Source of the DNA: Elusimicrobiales bacterium
Lineage (GTDB): Bacteria; Elusimicrobiota; Elusimicrobia; Elusimicrobiales; Elusimicrobiaceae
Assembly (NCBI GenBank): GCA_030540535.1
Contig: JAUNWB010000033.1
Location: 4,218-9,347 of the forward strand
Reading direction: 5' to 3'
Length of the DNA stretch: 5,130 bases
Position 1 is the first letter of the stretch. Each line of letters begins with the position of its first letter. This document shows positions 1 to 5,118 of the stretch, in pieces. The position numbers were made by a program, and so were the translations under genes. Below the pieces are notes generated by a model. It was not told where the DNA came from. It saw nothing but the letters and a program-made list of their open reading frames with translations, and did not search any database.

Positions 1-38
1 TCCCCATGGGATTCAAATTGGTTGTTGTCTAAAGACAT
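1..38 (-). CDS. 5' end of an unidentified protein gene (partial, runs off the left edge)
   Basis: Twelve complete codons are visible, reading MSLDNNQFESHG, before the window ends. The start is supported by a GGAGAG ribosome-binding site 6 nt upstream of the ATG and by a strong promoter further upstream, so this is very likely a real gene start. The visible N-terminus is polar and shows no signal peptide or membrane segment, which suggests a cytoplasmic protein, although 12 residues are too few to be sure. The product is not recognised and no function is assigned. It lies 93 bp after the folC stop and probably begins its own transcription unit, while read-through from folC remains possible because no terminator is seen between them. 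Confidence 0.7.
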   Translation of the reverse strand, partial: MSLDNNQFESHG

Positions 39-44
39 CGTAGG

Positions 45-50
45 CTCTCC
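45..50 (-). promoter_or_regulatory. Ribosome-binding site of the partial gene
   Basis: The minus strand reads GGAGAG, 6 nt before the ATG at 36-38. It is the main evidence that the ATG at 38 is a real start. Confidence 0.7.
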
Positions 51-71
51 GCGCAAAAATACTTACACTAA

Positions 72-100
72 ATTTAACCACAAAAGGACGCGCGTGTCAA
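72..100 (-). promoter_or_regulatory. Sigma-70-type promoter with extended -10, driving the partial gene
   Basis: On the minus strand a perfect -35 box TTGACA (95-100) is followed by a 17-bp spacer and a -10 box TTAAAT (72-77, 4 of 6 matches to TATAAT). TGG immediately precedes the -10, giving the TGn extended -10 element. Transcription would start near 64-66, leaving a leader of about 27 nt that contains the GGAGAG ribosome-binding site. The -35 lies about 31 nt past the folC stop codon, so it marks the start of a new transcription unit. It is the best promoter match in the window. The assignment rests on sequence consensus only. Confidence 0.75.
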
Positions 101-131
101 CTGTATTTTATGACGGAGAAACCCGCCCTTT

Positions 132-1385
132 TTATATCCGCTTCCAGCCCCGGTTCTGCACCCACCCGCGCACCGCTCCGGCCAGGTAAAAAGATCCCGT
201 ACACAATACGGTTCCGTGCGCCGAAGCCCGGGCAAAGGCTTTTTTCCAATCCGGCTCGAACACGATACGCGCGTTTTTGGGTAATGTGTCCCGTATTTCC
301 TCTTCACCCGCCCCGCGCGCTGACGGCGGAACGGTGACGATCACCGTCTTAAAATACGGGCGGAGTACGGAAAGCATTTTTTTATAATCTTTGTCTTTCA
401 TGAACCCGCACAGAAGAACCGCGTCTTCGGCAAACGGCGTTTTACGCCAAAAATCCATTAACAGTTCCACGGCCTGCGGGTTGTGCGCGCCGTCTAAAAT
501 AAGCGTGTTTTTATCTTGCCCGAAAATTTCAAACCGGCCCGGCAGGTCCACCTGCTCGAACGCTTTTTTAAGGGCGCGCTCCGGCAGCCCCAGCGTTTTG
601 GCCGCCTGATACGCCATGCACGCATTAAGCGTCTGGCGCGCGCCCAGCGCGTGCAGGGGCCAAAGGCTCTCGTCTTCGGCGCGTAAAAATGTCCGGCCCG
701 TTTTAAAATCCAGCGAGGCTTCCCAAAACGGTTCGCCGAGGCCCACAAACGTAAGCGGCGCATTTTTGGCTTTGGCCGTTTTGGCGATAATTTCGCGCAC
801 GGTGGGATTGACCGTCCCGCTGATAACGGGTACGCCGGGTTTGATAATGCCCGCTTTTTCGCGCGCGATTTGCGCCAGGCTGGAGCCCAGGTATTGCGTA
901 TGGTCCAGGCCGATGGCCGTAATCACGCTTAATGCGGAGGTGCAGGCGTTGGTAGGGTCTTTGCGGCCGCCGAGGCCCGTTTCCAGCACGGCCCAGTCCA
1001 CTTTCTTGCGCGCAAAATAAACAAGCGCGGCGGCGGTTAAAATTTCAAAAAAATTGAGTTCGTCCTCTTCTTCCTGGAACACGGATACGACAGCCTGCGA
1101 AAAAGAGTTTTTGGCGATGGGAGTTCCGTTAATTTGAATACGCTCCACCGGGCTTACCAGATGGGGCGACACAAACAGCCCCGTTTCGTATCCGGCGGCC
1201 TCCAGCGTTTTGGCGATCAGCGTGGAAACGGAGCCTTTGCCGTTGGTGCCCGCCACGTGGACAATTTTAAATTTTTCCTGCGGGTTCCCCAGGCGTGCAA
1301 GCAAGCGCACAAAGCCGTCCGGCCCCGCGCCGTAATCCACGCCCGTGCGTTTTAGGATGTAATTAAATACGATGTCGAAACTCAT
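132..1385 (-). CDS. folC: Folylpolyglutamate synthase / dihydrofolate synthase (FolC)
   Basis: This cytoplasmic Mur-ligase-family enzyme uses ATP to add glutamate to folates; many bacterial members also make dihydrofolate from dihydropteroate and glutamate. The 417 residues match the usual family length. Visible motifs are the P-loop GTNGKGS (46-52), SPHL (73-76), ETGLGGRKDPTN (135-146), IGLDHTQYLG (158-167), EKAGIIK (176-182, whose lysine corresponds to the carbamylated lysine of the family), LPGR (281-284), LDGAHNP (297-303, start of the C-terminal domain) and TGSFYLAG (396-403). The common GGRxDATN motif reads GGRKDPTN, a mild deviation. The ATG overlaps the murA stop by 4 bp and has no clear Shine-Dalgarno sequence, so translation probably depends on coupling to murA. 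Whether the enzyme is bifunctional or only a polyglutamylase cannot be told from motifs. Confidence 0.95.
   Translation of the reverse strand: MSFDIVFNYILKRTGVDYGAGPDGFVRLLARLGNPQEKFKIVHVAGTNGKGSVSTLIAKTLEAAGYETGLFVSPHLVSPVERIQINGTPIAKNSFSQAVVSVFQEEEDELNFFEILTAAALVYFARKKVDWAVLETGLGGRKDPTNACTSALSVITAIGLDHTQYLGSSLAQIAREKAGIIKPGVPVISGTVNPTVREIIAKTAKAKNAPLTFVGLGEPFWEASLDFKTGRTFLRAEDESLWPLHALGARQTLNACMAYQAAKTLGLPERALKKAFEQVDLPGRFEIFGQDKNTLILDGAHNPQAVELLMDFWRKTPFAEDAVLLCGFMKDKDYKKMLSVLRPYFKTVIVTVPPSARGAGEEEIRDTLPKNARIVFEPDWKKAFARASAHGTVLCTGSFYLAGAVRGWVQNRGWKRI
1382..1385 (-). other. ATGA stop/start overlap of murA and folC
   Basis: The murA stop TGA (1382-1384) and the folC start ATG (1383-1385) share bases in ATGA. 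The sequence just upstream (CCCCGAAAA) has no AGGAGG-like element, so folC is most likely translated by ribosomes terminating on murA. The overlap and the weak upstream site are seen directly; coupling is inferred. Confidence 0.85.
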
Positions 1386-2644
1386 TTTTCGGGGTTGTAA
1401 CGTTTAATGTCCGCGCCCAGGGAGGTGAGTTTTTCTTCCAGGTTTTCGTATCCGCGGTCAATGTGATAGACGCGCTCCACTTCCGTTTCGCCCTTGGCGC
1501 ACAGGCCGGCGATAACAAGCGCCATCCCCCCGCGCAAATCGGACGCCTGGACGTGCGCGGCCGAGAGTTCTTTCACCCCCGTAATGCGCGCGACGCTTTT
1601 TTCCGTTACGATTTGGGCCCCCATACGCACGAGTTCGGGCGCGTGCATAAAGCGGTTTTCAAAAATATCTTCGTCCACTTCGGCGGTGCCGTCGGAAAGG
1701 CACATCAGCGTCATCCACGGGGCCTGCAAATCGGTGGCGAAACCGGGGTACGGCGCGGTGCGCACGCGAATGGGTTTAATGTCGCCGTCGTAGGCGTGGA
1801 CGCGCACGGAGTCGTTGGTAACGGTCAGTGTGAAACCGGCTTCCTGCAAATCTTCCAATAAAATAGCGTTGTGTTCGGGCACGCATCCGGTGACAGTTAC
1901 GTCCCCGCGTGTGGCGGCGGCGGCCAGCATGTAGGAACCGCTTTCAATACGGTCGGCCACCACTTCGTGTTCCGCGCCGTGCAGCGTTTTTTTGCCGTAA
2001 ATCACCAGGCGGCCTTTGTCGTCGGTGGAAATATCCGCGCCCATTTTGTTTAAGAAATCGATTACGTCGTCAATTTCCGGCTCTTTGGCCACGTTTTCAA
2101 GCACCGTTTCGCCTTCGATTAAACACGCGCACATCAGCAGGTTCTGCGTCGCGCCCACGCTGGGGAAACGCAGTACGATTTTAGAAGGCACGAGTTCCTG
2201 CGCACGCAAAATAACGTTGCCTGCGTTCATTTCGCAGGTAGCGCCTAATTTTTCAAATCCTTTTAAATGGATATCCACCGGGCGCACGCCGATGGCGCAG
2301 CCGCCCGGGAGCGGAATTTCCGCTTCCAAAAAACGGGCTAAAAGCGGCCCCGCCACCCAAAAGCTCGCGCGCATTTGTTTGACGAGTTCATACGGCAAAC
2401 TATTCTTAAGCTGGCCGTCGGCCGAGATAGTGACGGTGCCGTTTTCGTACGTTACTTTTTTGCCCAGATATTCCAAAATTTTAAGCGTGGTGCGCACGTC
2501 GCGCAAGTCCGGCACGCGGTGCAACACGCATGGTTCGTCCGTCAGAAGCGTAGCCACCAAAATCGGCAGCGCGGCATTTTTACTGCCGCTGGCGCGAACC
2601 GTCCCCTGTAATTTTTTTCCGCCGCGAATTAACAACCTATCCAT
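1382..2644 (-). CDS. murA: UDP-N-acetylglucosamine 1-carboxyvinyltransferase (MurA)
   Basis: MurA transfers enolpyruvate from phosphoenolpyruvate to the 3'-OH of UDP-GlcNAc, the first committed step of peptidoglycan synthesis, in the cytoplasm. The 420-residue protein has nearly the length and residue numbering of the E. coli enzyme. The substrate-binding GSKNAALP is at 20-27 (K22, N23) and MRASFW at 91-96 (R92). The catalytic loop PGGCAIGVRPVD is at 113-124 with the active-site Cys at 116. Further conserved residues are D231-R232, D305 in FATDLQA, R331, R371 and R397. Because Cys116 is kept rather than replaced by Asp, the enzyme is expected to be of the fosfomycin-sensitive type, an inference from known families. 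The ATG is preceded by AGGAG at 5-nt spacing, 18 bp after prmC. It overlaps folC by 4 bp. Confidence 0.97.
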   Translation of the reverse strand: MDRLLIRGGKKLQGTVRASGSKNAALPILVATLLTDEPCVLHRVPDLRDVRTTLKILEYLGKKVTYENGTVTISADGQLKNSLPYELVKQMRASFWVAGPLLARFLEAEIPLPGGCAIGVRPVDIHLKGFEKLGATCEMNAGNVILRAQELVPSKIVLRFPSVGATQNLLMCACLIEGETVLENVAKEPEIDDVIDFLNKMGADISTDDKGRLVIYGKKTLHGAEHEVVADRIESGSYMLAAAATRGDVTVTGCVPEHNAILLEDLQEAGFTLTVTNDSVRVHAYDGDIKPIRVRTAPYPGFATDLQAPWMTLMCLSDGTAEVDEDIFENRFMHAPELVRMGAQIVTEKSVARITGVKELSAAHVQASDLRGGMALVIAGLCAKGETEVERVYHIDRGYENLEEKLTSLGADIKRYNPEK

Positions 2645-2649
2645 AGAAA

Positions 2650-2654
2650 CTCCT
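2650..2654 (-). promoter_or_regulatory. Ribosome-binding site of murA
   Basis: The minus strand reads AGGAG, 5 nt before the murA ATG at 2642-2644. It lies inside the 18-bp prmC-murA gap, so murA can be translated independently of prmC on a shared transcript. Confidence 0.8.
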
Positions 2655-2656
2655 AG

Positions 2657-2673
2657 AAAAAATTAAATTTTTT
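2657..2673. repeat. A/T-only inverted repeat across the prmC stop codon
   Basis: A perfect 7-bp inverted repeat (AAAAAAT / ATTTTTT) has a 3-nt centre and spans the last prmC codons, its TAA stop and the start of the gap. A stem without any G-C pair is weak, so it is not called a terminator. It is recorded because the two upstream gaps also hold hairpins just before a ribosome-binding site. Confidence 0.4.
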
Positions 2674-3505
2674 GGGCGAGTACAAACCGCTCTATCCCCA
2701 CTATATCTTTTTTTACTTCGGCGTTCCAGCCGATTTCCATAAGGCCCCGCGCCACCGCGCCCGCCTGCCCTTTGCACAGTTCCAACGCCAACAGTCCGCC
2801 GGGGTTTAAATAGTCCGCCGCCAAAGAACAGAGCGGCCGCACGACATCTAACCCGTCCGCGCCGCCGTCGAGCGCCAGGCGCGGCTCGTGCAAAACTTCC
2901 CGCGTCAGCGTATCCACGATTTCCGACGGGATATACGGCGGATTGGAAATAATTAAATCAAACGTGTTCTGCACGTTTTCCCACACGTCCGACTGCAAAA
3001 ATTGAATACGGTCTTCCAGGCGGAGCCGTTTGGCGTTTTCCTGCGCCACCAAGAGGGCTTTTTCCGAAATATCCGCCGCCGTAATAACGGCTTTGGGGAA
3101 ACGGTCCGCAAGCGCCAGCGCAATACACCCGCTGCCCGTACACATATCTATAAAACGATACGCGCCGCGCCGTTCAAAACGCGCAGTAACAAGGTCCACC
3201 AGTTCTTCCGTTTCCGGGCGGGGCGTAAGTACGTCGGGCGTAACGTGAATATCCATTCCGCAGAAGGGCTGAAACCCCACAATATGCGAAAGCGGTTCCC
3301 CCGCTTCTTTACGCACAATCATTTTTTCGTACGCGGCTTCCTGCTCGGGCGTAATGCGCTCCGCACCGTGGACCAGCAAATGCGTACGCGTAACGCCCAG
3401 CACGCTGGCAAGCAACCATTCGGCGTTGGCTTGAGGTTCGTCCGAACCGGCCACAACAAGACGGGAAACGGCAGCGTCTAAAACTTCCTGCAACGTGGCT
3501 TGCAT
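2663..3505 (-). CDS. prmC: Peptide chain release factor N5-glutamine methyltransferase (PrmC/HemK)
   Basis: PrmC uses S-adenosylmethionine to methylate the glutamine of the GGQ motif in release factors 1 and 2, which speeds peptide release. From the chosen ATG the protein has 280 residues, typical of the family. An N-terminal helical release-factor-binding region (about 1-75) is followed by RPETEEL (96-102), SAM-binding motif I around DMCTGSGCIAL (120-130), the acidic AADIS (143-147) and the catalytic NPPY (188-191). EPRLALDGGADGL (207-219) and GIERFVLA (270-277) complete the signature. The start at 3505 is preferred because AAAGGA lies 9 nt upstream and the N-terminus aligns with known PrmC starts. 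A TTG in frame at 3565 would add 20 residues encoded by the terminator hairpin and is unlikely. It follows prfA, which encodes its substrate, a common arrangement. Confidence 0.96.
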   Translation of the reverse strand: MQATLQEVLDAAVSRLVVAGSDEPQANAEWLLASVLGVTRTHLLVHGAERITPEQEAAYEKMIVRKEAGEPLSHIVGFQPFCGMDIHVTPDVLTPRPETEELVDLVTARFERRGAYRFIDMCTGSGCIALALADRFPKAVITAADISEKALLVAQENAKRLRLEDRIQFLQSDVWENVQNTFDLIISNPPYIPSEIVDTLTREVLHEPRLALDGGADGLDVVRPLCSLAADYLNPGGLLALELCKGQAGAVARGLMEIGWNAEVKKDIVGIERFVLAQKI

Positions 3506-3514
3506 AGCTAAAAA

Positions 3515-3520
3515 TCCTTT
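3515..3520 (-). promoter_or_regulatory. Ribosome-binding site that fixes the prmC start
   Basis: The minus strand reads AAAGGA with a 9-nt spacer to the ATG at 3503-3505. It directly abuts the T6 tract of the preceding hairpin. It supports the shorter 280-residue PrmC over the longer TTG-initiated frame. Confidence 0.75.
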
Positions 3521-3558
3521 AAAAAACGCCGGACGCGCCTTAACAACGCCGTCCGGCG
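3521..3558 (-). terminator. Rho-independent terminator or attenuator between prfA and prmC
   Basis: On the minus strand CGCCGGACG (3550-3558) pairs perfectly with CGTCCGGCG (3527-3535) around a 14-nt loop and is followed by T6 (3521-3526). A GC-rich 9-bp stem with a U-run is the classic intrinsic terminator layout. It begins about 19 nt after the prfA stop codon. The prmC ribosome-binding site starts at the very next base after the T6 tract, so there is no room for a standard promoter between them. It therefore probably acts as a partial terminator that lowers expression of prmC-murA-folC relative to prfA. Confidence 0.8.
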
Positions 3559-3577
3559 AAATCAAAACAGGCGTGAA

Positions 3578-4636
3578 TCAGATTTGCAAATTTTTCAGTT
3601 TCTGTTCCACGCGGTACGCGCGCAAATCTTCCAGTATCGGCTCAATCGCACCTTGCATAATTTCCATTAAGTTATGGTACGATTTGTCGGTGCGGTGGTC
3701 GGTCACGCGGCTTTGCGGGAAGTTATACGTACGGATTTTTTCCGAGCGGTCCCCGGTGCCCACCTGCGCTTTGCGTTCGTCGTAAATTTCTTTGTTGCGC
3801 TTTTCTTCTTCAATCTGGTACAGTTTGGCGCGCAGCATAGCCATGGCTTTTTCGCGGTTTTTGCCCTGGTGGCGTTCTTCGCGGCAGGAAACCACAATGC
3901 CCGTAGGTTTGTGGATAATGCGCACGGCCGTTTCCACCTTGTTTACGTTTTGGCCGCCCGCACCGCCGGAACGGCAGGTTTCCATTTCCAAATCTTCGGG
4001 GCGGATTTCGATGTCGATATCTTCGGCTTCCGGCATAATCGCTACCGTGACGGTAGACGTGTGTACGCGGCCCGCGGTTTCCGTATCCGGCACGCGCTGG
4101 ACGCGGTGGGTGCCCGCTTCGGCGCGGAGCCAAGAATAGGCGCCGTCGCCCTTAATAAACATGCTGACGTATTTGCACCCTTTTAAACCGGTAGGCGTAA
4201 ATTCCAAAATTTCGGTACTCCAGCCTTTGGTTTGCGCAAAGTGCTGGTAGACGCGCAAGAGTTCCGCCGCAAACAGCGCGGATTCGTCCCCGCCCGCGCC
4301 GGGGCGGATTTCCAAATAAATGTTTTTGGAATCGTTCGGGTCCGGCGGGATAACGAGTACGCGCAGTTCTTTTTGCAAAACGGGCAGCTTGGCTTCCAGT
4401 TCCGCCAGTTCTTCGGCAGCCATTTTGACGAGTTCTTTATCCTCGCCCGCTTCAATCATCGCGCGGTCGTCTTCGATGGCTTTTTGGGTGGCGTTGAGTT
4501 CCTGTTCTTTTTCAATGATGGGTTTTAAAAACGCGTGGCGTTTGGCTTTTACGGCCAGGTCCTGACCGGACAAATTGCCGGAAGAAAGTTCATCTTCCAA
4601 CTGTTTAAATTCGGCTACGTATTTAGAGGTATCCAT
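3578..4636 (-). CDS. prfA: Peptide chain release factor 1 (RF1)
   Basis: RF1 reads UAA and UAG stop codons in the ribosomal A site and triggers hydrolysis of peptidyl-tRNA. The 352-residue length is normal. The N-terminal domain (about 1-95) is helical and rich in charged residues. The codon-recognition domain has the RF1-type PxT tripeptide as PDT (183-185), with [12 protein letters not shown] at 192-203, which separates it from RF2 (SPF). The catalytic GGQ is at 227-229 within [10 protein letters not shown], and Q229 is the expected methylation target of the PrmC encoded next door. [21 protein letters not shown] (295-315) is the conserved C-terminal-domain block. The ATG is preceded by AAGGAA at 5-nt spacing. 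It is flanked by terminator-like hairpins on both sides. It ends in TGA, a codon RF1 itself does not read. Confidence 0.98.
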   Translation of the reverse strand: MDTSKYVAEFKQLEDELSSGNLSGQDLAVKAKRHAFLKPIIEKEQELNATQKAIEDDRAMIEAGEDKELVKMAAEELAELEAKLPVLQKELRVLVIPPDPNDSKNIYLEIRPGAGGDESALFAAELLRVYQHFAQTKGWSTEILEFTPTGLKGCKYVSMFIKGDGAYSWLRAEAGTHRVQRVPDTETAGRVHTSTVTVAIMPEAEDIDIEIRPEDLEMETCRSGGAGGQNVNKVETAVRIIHKPTGIVVSCREERHQGKNREKAMAMLRAKLYQIEEEKRNKEIYDERKAQVGTGDRSEKIRTYNFPQSRVTDHRTDKSYHNLMEIMQGAIEPILEDLRAYRVEQKLKNLQI

Positions 4637-4641
4637 AACGG

Positions 4642-4647
4642 TTCCTT
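4642..4647 (-). promoter_or_regulatory. Ribosome-binding site of prfA
   Basis: The minus strand reads AAGGAA, 5 nt before the prfA ATG at 4634-4636. It begins only a few bases after the U-rich tail of the upstream hairpin. Confidence 0.75.
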
Positions 4648-4650
4648 ATT

Positions 4651-4693
4651 ACAAAGAAAAAGAGCAGACTTCCTTATAGGCAGTCTGCTCTTT
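4651..4693 (-). terminator. Rho-independent terminator or attenuator between rpmE and prfA
   Basis: On the minus strand AAAGAGCAGACT (4682-4693) pairs perfectly over 12 bp with AGTCTGCTCTTT (4659-4670) across an 11-nt loop. The hairpin is followed by the U-rich tract TTTTTCTTTGT (4651-4661, its first bases overlapping the stem end). The loop contains CCT/AGG, which could extend the stem past one mismatch. It starts 13 nt after the rpmE TAG stop. It is oriented to stop rpmE transcripts; in the opposite direction it is followed by A's, so it is not bidirectional. Only 3 nt separate its tail from the prfA ribosome-binding site, so prfA expression probably depends on read-through or on a promoter hidden upstream. 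Confidence 0.85.
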
Positions 4694-4706
4694 AAAAAAA
4701 GCGTTG

Positions 4707-5039
4707 CTATTTCGCTTCGGCGGCTTCCGCTTTTTTGGCCGGTTTTTTGACGGCGGCTTTTTTGGCGGCTACCGGTTTTTTCGCCAATTTGGCTTTGGCT
4801 TTTACTTCGGTTTTCGGTTTGCGGACCAAGGTTTTGCCTTCGGTTTTCGCAAAGCGTTTGTTGAATTTTTCCACCATACCTTCGGTGTCCAAAAGTTTCT
4901 GTTTGCCCGTAAAGAACGGATGGCAGGCGGAGCAGATGTCGAGTTTTAAGGTTTTGGCGGTAGAGCGGGTGGTAAATTTATTGCCGCAAGCGCACACGAC
5001 TTCGACAAAATCGTATTTGGGATGTAAGTTTTCTTTCAT
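4707..5039 (-). CDS. rpmE: 50S ribosomal protein bL31 (L31), zinc-binding C+ form, with long basic tail
   Basis: bL31 sits on the large ribosomal subunit and helps bridge the two subunits. The N-terminal part is a clear match: MKENLHPKY at the start, Cys16 and Cys18 (CAC), TRST (24-27), Cys36 and Cys39 in [14 protein letters not shown] (35-48), then VEKFNKRF (56-63). The four cysteines are the zinc ligands of the C+ type. At 110 residues it is longer than the usual 65-75; residues from about 74 onward form a Lys/Ala/Pro-rich low-complexity tail, likely disordered and RNA-contacting by inference. The ATG follows AAAGGAAG at 8-nt spacing. It is the first gene of the block and has a promoter-like sequence upstream. 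It ends in TAG, 13 nt before a hairpin terminator. The frame is intact, so the tail is a genuine extension rather than a frameshift. Confidence 0.97.
   Translation of the reverse strand: MKENLHPKYDFVEVVCACGNKFTTRSTAKTLKLDICSACHPFFTGKQKLLDTEGMVEKFNKRFAKTEGKTLVRKPKTEVKAKAKLAKKPVAAKKAAVKKPAKKAEAAEAK
4710..4820 (-). repeat. Low-complexity Lys/Ala/Pro tail coding repeat in rpmE
   Basis: Residues 74-110 of bL31 consist of imperfect repeats of the KKP/AAKK type ([24 protein letters not shown]), ending in an acidic EAAEAK. At the DNA level this shows as recurring TTTTTT-GGC blocks on the plus strand. Such tracts readily gain or lose units, so length variation between relatives is expected. The repeat is seen directly; the variability is inferred. 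Confidence 0.75.
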
Positions 5040-5047
5040 TGTTAATT

Positions 5048-5055
5048 CTTCCTTT
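5048..5055 (-). promoter_or_regulatory. Ribosome-binding site of rpmE
   Basis: The minus strand reads AAAGGAAG, 8 nt before the rpmE ATG at 5037-5039, consistent with efficient initiation of a ribosomal protein gene. Confidence 0.8.
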
Positions 5056-5059
5056 CAAA

Positions 5060-5073
5060 AATCTATATAGATT
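5060..5073. repeat. 14-bp AT-rich palindrome in the rpmE leader
   Basis: AATCTATATAGATT is a perfect palindrome lying between the proposed -10 box and the ribosome-binding site, roughly over the predicted transcription start. It could be an operator half-site pair, but AT-rich palindromes of this size also arise by chance. Confidence 0.4.
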
Positions 5074-5103
5074 ATTTTACCATAATCGGGCGTTTTTGGG
5101 CAA
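5074..5103 (-). promoter_or_regulatory. Likely sigma-70-type promoter of rpmE with extended -10
   Basis: On the minus strand TTGCCC (5098-5103, 4 of 6 matches to TTGACA) is followed by an 18-bp spacer and TAAAAT (5074-5079, 5 of 6 matches to TATAAT). TGG directly precedes the -10, the same extended element seen in the promoter at 72-100. The start would fall near 5067, giving a leader of about 28 nt. It is the best candidate for transcription of rpmE and, by read-through, the downstream genes. Confidence 0.6.
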
Positions 5104-5118
5104 AGAATTTCTTTGCCC
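5098..5118. repeat. Perfect 10-bp inverted repeat over the rpmE -35 box
   Basis: GGGCAAAGAA (5098-5107) and TTCTTTGCCC (5109-5118) are exact reverse complements around a single T. One arm contains the proposed -35 of rpmE. Neither strand has a T-run after the repeat (A's follow on the minus strand), so it does not look like an intrinsic terminator. Its near-zero spacing fits a dimeric regulator's operator better than an RNA hairpin. The regulator is unknown. Confidence 0.55.

Noticed and set aside
1..14. CCCATGGG palindrome at the left edge
   Set aside because: It is short, lies within the coding start of the partial gene, and is explained by Ser-His-Gly codons.
101..131. Weak hairpin GGCGG/CCGTC after the folC stop as a terminator
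   Set aside because: It has only 5 bp including a G-U pair and no T-run follows. No intrinsic terminator for folC is supported.
74..307. 77-codon minus-strand frame overlapping the 3' end of folC
   Set aside because: It is out of frame with folC, its stop region overlaps the promoter at 72-100, and it has no family resemblance.
2016..2666. 216-codon open frame on the plus strand, antisense to murA
   Set aside because: It lies almost wholly inside a confidently identified murA, has no recognisable domain and no ribosome-binding site, and arises from the codon bias of the gene on the other strand. The same holds for the other plus-strand frames over prfA, prmC, folC and rpmE.
3521..3546. Possible promoter in the prfA-prmC gap (TTGTTA, 17 bp, TTTAAA on the minus strand)
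   Set aside because: Both boxes match only 4 of 6, the spacer is the hairpin arm, and the transcript would start at or past the prmC ribosome-binding site.
3506..3565. 20-residue N-terminal extension of PrmC from a TTG start at 3565
   Set aside because: The extension is encoded by the terminator hairpin and its U-tract, has no ribosome-binding site, and does not match PrmC N-termini. The ATG at 3505 has AAAGGA at good spacing.
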